The position numbers and the translations under genes were made by a program. From assembly GCA_024710825.1 (NCBI GenBank), contig JANJUA010000267.1, forward strand, positions 1 to 10,024: 10,024 bases of DNA, given 5' to 3'. Positions within the stretch are counted from its first letter, which is position 1; the number at the start of each line of letters is the position of its first letter. This stretch comes from Solirubrobacteraceae bacterium (lineage in GTDB: Bacteria; Actinomycetota; Thermoleophilia; Solirubrobacterales; Solirubrobacteraceae). This document shows positions 7,188 through 10,024 of the stretch, piece by piece. The notes under the pieces are model-generated. The model ran no database searches. It saw only the letters and a program-made list of their open reading frames with translations, and was not told where the DNA came from.

Positions 7188-8561
7188 ATGGCTGACTCCA
7201 CCTCGTTCGACACCATCGTCATCGGCTCGGGTCCCGGCGGGTACGTCGCCGCGATTCGCGCCGCCCAACTCGGCATGAAGGTCGCGGTGGTGGAGAAGGA
7301 CACCGTCGGCGGCCGCTGCCTGAACTACGCGTGCATCCCCGCCAAGGCGGTCCTGCGCACCGCCGATGTGCTCACCGAGATGCGCGAGGGGAAGGACTTC
7401 GGCATCAAGCTCGCCGAGCCGGAGGTGGACTTCGGCGCGGTGATGGGTCGCCGCGAGAAGGTCATCACGACGCTCACCGGCGGCGTGGCCGGCCTGTTCA
7501 AGAAGAACAAGATCACCTACGTCGAGGGCGAGGCACGGCTGGCCGGCGCGGGCAAGGTCGCCGTCGGCGACCGCACGCTCGAGGCCAAGAACGTGATCCT
7601 CGCGACCGGCAGCGTGGCCAGGCCGATCCCGGGCACCGAGTTCGGCGGCCGCGTGATCGGCACCGAGGAGGCGTGGGCGCTGCCGGAGCTGCCGCGCAGC
7701 ATCGCCGTCGTCGGCGCCGGAGCGTCGGGCGCGGAGATCGCCTCCGCCTACGCCCGCCTCGGCACCGACGTGCTGCTGTTCGAGGCGCTCGACCGCGTCC
7801 TGCCGACCGAGGACGCCGACATCTCCAAGGTCGTCGAGCGCGGCCTGAAGAAGCAGGGCATGCAGGTGTTCACCAAGACGTTCGTCGAGAACGTGAAGAC
7901 CGGCGACGACGGCGTGACGTTCACCTACGGCGACAAGCAGGGCGAGGTCGAGTGGCTGATCATCGCCGCCGGCCGCGGGCCTGACGTCGAGGCGCTCGGG
8001 CTCGCCGACGCCGGCGTGGAGCTCGACGATCGCGGCCTCATCAAGGTCGACGGGGCGATGCGCACCTCCGCCGACAGGATCTGGGCGATCGGCGACATCG
8101 TCCCCGGTCCCGCGCTCGCCCACAAGGCCTCCGACGAGGGCGTCATCGCCGTCGAGGACGCCGCCGGGCTGGAGACCCACCCGATCGAGTACGTCGACGT
8201 GCCGCGGGCGACGTTCTGCACCCCGAACGTCGCGAGCTTCGGCCTCACCGAGGCGCAGGCCAAGGAGGCCGGCCACGACGTCGTCGTCGGCAAGGTCCAG
8301 TACGGGGCGGTCGGCGGCGGCACGGTCTACGGCGACCGGACCGGCGTGGTCAAGATCGTCGGCGACAAGAAGTACGGCGAGATGCTCGGCGGTCACATCG
8401 TGGGCTCGAAGTCCACCGAGATGATCCAGGAGCTCGTCAACGTCAAGCTGCTCGAGGGCGGCTACCCCGAGGTCGCGCGCATGATCCACGGCCACCCGAC
8501 CCTGTCGGAGGCGGTCATGGAGGCCGCACGTGCCGCTGACGGTTGGCTCATCCACGGCTAG
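7188..8561 (+). CDS. lpd: Dihydrolipoyl dehydrogenase (E3)
   Basis: FAD/NAD disulfide oxidoreductase that reoxidises dihydrolipoamide in pyruvate, 2-oxoglutarate or branched-chain dehydrogenase complexes and in glycine cleavage. The 457 residues are of normal length. The FAD motif GSGPGG is at 13-18 and the redox disulfide is C44/C49 in GGRCLNYACIPAK; the common form is GGTCLNVGCIPSK. The NAD motif GAGASG is at 176-181 and AIGDIV is the second FAD contact. The C-terminal HGHPTLSE supplies the catalytic His436-Glu441 pair. All residues needed for E3 activity are present, so a mercuric or other reductase is unlikely. The ATG at 7188 has a -10-like box 9 nt upstream and no ribosome site. No E1 or E2 gene is in the window, so its complex is unknown. 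The next gene starts inside its 3' end. Confidence 0.95.
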   Translation: MADSTSFDTIVIGSGPGGYVAAIRAAQLGMKVAVVEKDTVGGRCLNYACIPAKAVLRTADVLTEMREGKDFGIKLAEPEVDFGAVMGRREKVITTLTGGVAGLFKKNKITYVEGEARLAGAGKVAVGDRTLEAKNVILATGSVARPIPGTEFGGRVIGTEEAWALPELPRSIAVVGAGASGAEIASAYARLGTDVLLFEALDRVLPTEDADISKVVERGLKKQGMQVFTKTFVENVKTGDDGVTFTYGDKQGEVEWLIIAAGRGPDVEALGLADAGVELDDRGLIKVDGAMRTSADRIWAIGDIVPGPALAHKASDEGVIAVEDAAGLETHPIEYVDVPRATFCTPNVASFGLTEAQAKEAGHDVVVGKVQYGAVGGGTVYGDRTGVVKIVGDKKYGEMLGGHIVGSKSTEMIQELVNVKLLEGGYPEVARMIHGHPTLSEAVMEAARAADGWLIHG

Positions 8562-9126
8562 CACGAGCGCCACGCCCGCCGGGCCGCGCTTCCTCTTCGA
8601 CCTCGCCTCCCCCTCCTGCTGGCTCGTCGCGGAGCGCGTGCTCCAGGTGATGCCGGTCGCCACCGAGTGGGTGCCCGTGCACGTCGCCGACGGACCGCTC
8701 GAGGGAGACGGGTTCCGCTGCGCCGCCGACGAGGAGATCTGGCGCGAGTGGGTCGAGCGCCGCGCGGCCGAGCTGGGCCTCCAGCCGGTGCGCTGGCCGC
8801 CGGAGGTCCCGTTCGACTCCGCGCTCGCGATGCGCGCCGCCACCTACGCGAAGGTGACCGGGCGGGCGGTGGCATTCGCGCTCGCCGCGTTCCGTCAGGC
8901 GTGGTGCGGCGGGCGCTCGCTCGCCGAGCCCGACTCCGTCCTGATCTCCGCGGCGGCCTGCGAGCTGCATCCGAAGGCGGTGCTGAAGGGCGCCGACCTG
9001 CGCTCGACGCGCACGGCGCTTGCGCGCGCCAGCGAGGGCGTGCCGGGCGTGCCGGCGATCGTCCTGCCGACCGGCGAGGCGTTCGTCGGCGAGGACGCTC
9101 CCGAGCGGGCCGCGGCGGTGCTCTGA
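8530..9126 (+). CDS. Thioredoxin-fold DsbA / HCCA-isomerase-like protein
   Basis: A 198-residue protein that looks like the DsbA superfamily branch with 2-hydroxychromene-2-carboxylate isomerases and kappa-class GSTs. The first strand and active-site loop read FLFDLASPSCWL at 21-32, equivalent to the family's FDxxSPY. There is no CxxC, so a disulfide oxidase role is unlikely. The helical insert contains TYAKVTGRAVAFALAAFRQAWCGG, and GVPGVPAIVLPTGEAFVG near the C-terminus supplies the cis-proline loop. The GTG at 8530 is the only usable start ahead of the fold, with GGAGG 6 nt upstream inside lpd. It overlaps lpd by 32 nt and ends in TGATG shared with the next gene. The substrate is unknown; Cys30 in the loop is unusual. 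Confidence 0.7.
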   Translation: MPLTVGSSTASTSATPAGPRFLFDLASPSCWLVAERVLQVMPVATEWVPVHVADGPLEGDGFRCAADEEIWREWVERRAAELGLQPVRWPPEVPFDSALAMRAATYAKVTGRAVAFALAAFRQAWCGGRSLAEPDSVLISAAACELHPKAVLKGADLRSTRTALARASEGVPGVPAIVLPTGEAFVGEDAPERAAAVL

Positions 9127-9374
9127 TGCGCGCCAATCGACGCCTGCGCCTTCTCCACGGGCGCGGCAGCCGCCTGCCCGCCTGGCTCGCGGGACCGGGT
9201 GCGATGGACCGCCTCGAGATCGTCGAGATCGAGACCGCGGAGACCGTGCTGTTCTGGGATCGCCCGCCGATCGAGGCGCGGCGGATGGCGCGCGCCCTGC
9301 ACGCCGACCTCGCCCAGCTGGAGGTCGAGGACTTCCTGGCCAAATGGTCGGCGATCGCCCCCGAAGAGAGCTAG
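9126..9374 (+). CDS. Small hypothetical protein
   Basis: I do not recognise this 82-residue protein. It starts basic (MRANRRLRLLHGRGSR), followed by LPAWLAGPGAMDRLEIVEIETAETVLFWDRPP and an amphipathic acidic C-terminal helix (about residues 49-75). No signal peptide, membrane segment or metal motif is seen. The ATG shares an A with the stop of the upstream gene (TGATG), pointing to coupled translation; the ATG at 9204 is a shorter alternative. The stop lies within CTAG, shared with the stop of the opposing gene. The sequence has no frameshift and continues the operon, so it is probably real. Confidence 0.6.
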   Translation: MRANRRLRLLHGRGSRLPAWLAGPGAMDRLEIVEIETAETVLFWDRPPIEARRMARALHADLAQLEVEDFLAKWSAIAPEES

Positions 9375-9964
9375 AACGGGGCCACGAAGGCCGAGTTCGG
9401 CTCGGCGCTCGTGTCGCGCTCGATGCCCGGCGGGAACTGGTCAGTGCGGACGAACACGCACAGCGCGCGCTCGGGATCGTCGCCGGGGACGCACGTGCGC
9501 CACAGGTCGTCGCCGAACGCGATCGTGTCGGCGCGGTCGACGTTGCGCCGGTACACCGGCTCGACGTCCTCGGCCGAGGCCAGCCAGCGCCGCACCGCCT
9601 GCGACTGGGCCGCGAACGCGTCGCGCTGGCGCTCGAGCGCGGGCCGGTGCGAGAGGCCGACCGCGACGAGGATCGCCGTCGTCGCCAGCAGCGCCGCCGT
9701 GCCGGCGCGGTCGCCGGCGATCACCGCCGGCAGCTCGGGCCGCCGGCGGCGCCAGAGCAGCCCCAGCAGCGGCCCCGCGACGGCGACCGCGACGAGGTTG
9801 AAGAACATCGCCAGCAGCAGCGCGGGGAACCAGTCCGGCCCCTCGCCCGCGATCGGCAGCTCGTGGAGCAGGACCGCGTCGACGACGGTCAGCGCGGCGA
9901 AGCTCGGCCACTGCCACGCGCCGCGAAATCGCCACCGCAGGCGCGAGGCCCACACGCGCTCCAT
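9371..9964 (-). CDS. Hypothetical three-helix membrane protein with outer C-terminal domain
   Basis: I do not recognise a named family. The 197 residues begin with a basic cytoplasmic stretch (MERVWASRLRWRFRG), then helices at about 17-39, 45-71 and 86-104. Arginines at 72-75 lie between helices 2 and 3, so by the positive-inside rule the last 90 residues are outside the cell. This outer part contains C158 and C169 (TCVPGDDPERALC), which could form a disulfide. The ATG at 9964 has a TACCCT box 7 nt upstream and no ribosome site, as for a leaderless gene. The stop overlaps the stop of the convergent gene in one CTAG. The role is unknown. Confidence 0.7.
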   Translation of the reverse strand: MERVWASRLRWRFRGAWQWPSFAALTVVDAVLLHELPIAGEGPDWFPALLLAMFFNLVAVAVAGPLLGLLWRRRRPELPAVIAGDRAGTAALLATTAILVAVGLSHRPALERQRDAFAAQSQAVRRWLASAEDVEPVYRRNVDRADTIAFGDDLWRTCVPGDDPERALCVFVRTDQFPPGIERDTSAEPNSAFVAPF

Positions 9965-9971
9965 GCACCCG

Positions 9972-9977
9972 AGGGTA
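9972..9977 (-). promoter_or_regulatory. Putative -10 box of the 9371-9964 gene (TACCCT)
   Basis: TACCCT on the minus strand fits TANNNT and ends 7 nt before the ATG. With a 17-nt spacer the -35 position reads TTCGGC, which shares only part of TTGACA. No ribosome site is present, so a leaderless transcript is inferred. Confidence 0.45.
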
Positions 9978-9987
9978 AACGGATTGG

Positions 9988-9993
9988 TAGCCT
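9988..9993 (+). promoter_or_regulatory. Possible -10 box of a rightward unit leaving the window (TAGCCT)
   Basis: TAGCCT on the plus strand fits TANNNT, and GGAGA, a plausible ribosome site, lies at 10016-10020, four bases from the window edge. This suggests a divergent gene starting just beyond the edge. Nothing of its coding sequence is visible, so the call is weak. Confidence 0.25.
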
Positions 9994-10024
9994 CGCCGAA
10001 CCCGGCGCGGCGAGCGGAGAACCC

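Noticed and set aside
6723..8843. A 706-codon open frame on the minus strand across the membrane protein, lpd and the start of the next gene.
   Set aside because: It is antisense to lpd, whose motifs are all intact. Long open antisense frames are normal in GC-rich coding DNA, and its translation is repetitive in Ala, Arg, Gly and Asp with no family signature.

Overview
This is a GC-rich chromosomal window with dense, tightly packed genes, GTG and TTG starts, stop/start overlaps and TANNNT boxes a few bases upstream of several start codons. This suggests an actinobacterium. The protein style (a Cys-free TrmA-like enzyme, a solo argF, a compact thi locus) is compatible with Thermoleophilia/Solirubrobacterales, but that placement is an inference from recognition and not from a search. 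No mobile element, CRISPR array, tRNA or rRNA was seen. The window looks like housekeeping chromosome, and I did not find a convincing undescribed system.

Layout from left to right. 1-1157 (-) is the N-terminal 385 codons of a TrmA/RlmCD-type m5U RNA methyltransferase, cut by the left edge. 1280-2155 (-) is argF, ending in two abutting hairpins (1209-1273). 2181-2837 (+) is an endonuclease/exonuclease/phosphatase (EEP) family protein, divergent from argF with only 25 bp between the start codons. It overlaps by 4 nt a blue-copper (cupredoxin) lipoprotein at 2834-3235.

3262-5990 (-) is a thiamine operon: a TPP riboswitch, then thiO, thiS, thiG and a SnoaL-like gene, joined by 4-nt overlaps or a 4-nt gap. 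ThiO makes the glycine imine, ThiS carries the sulfur and ThiG closes the thiazole ring. In the riboswitch the 3' strand of P1 is the thiO Shine-Dalgarno sequence, so ligand binding should hide the ribosome site directly. thiE (6039-6698, +), which joins the thiazole and pyrimidine halves, is divergent, apparently leaderless and lacks its own riboswitch. It overlaps a four-helix membrane protein gene (6679-7146).

7188-9374 (+) is lpd (dihydrolipoyl dehydrogenase, E3), followed by an overlapping thioredoxin-fold, DsbA/HCCA-isomerase-like gene and a small unknown protein. The last stop shares a CTAG with the stop of a convergent three-helix membrane protein (9371-9964, -). The final 60 bases hold that gene's promoter and possibly the start of a rightward unit that leaves the window. 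There is no gene-free stretch longer than about 150 bases.
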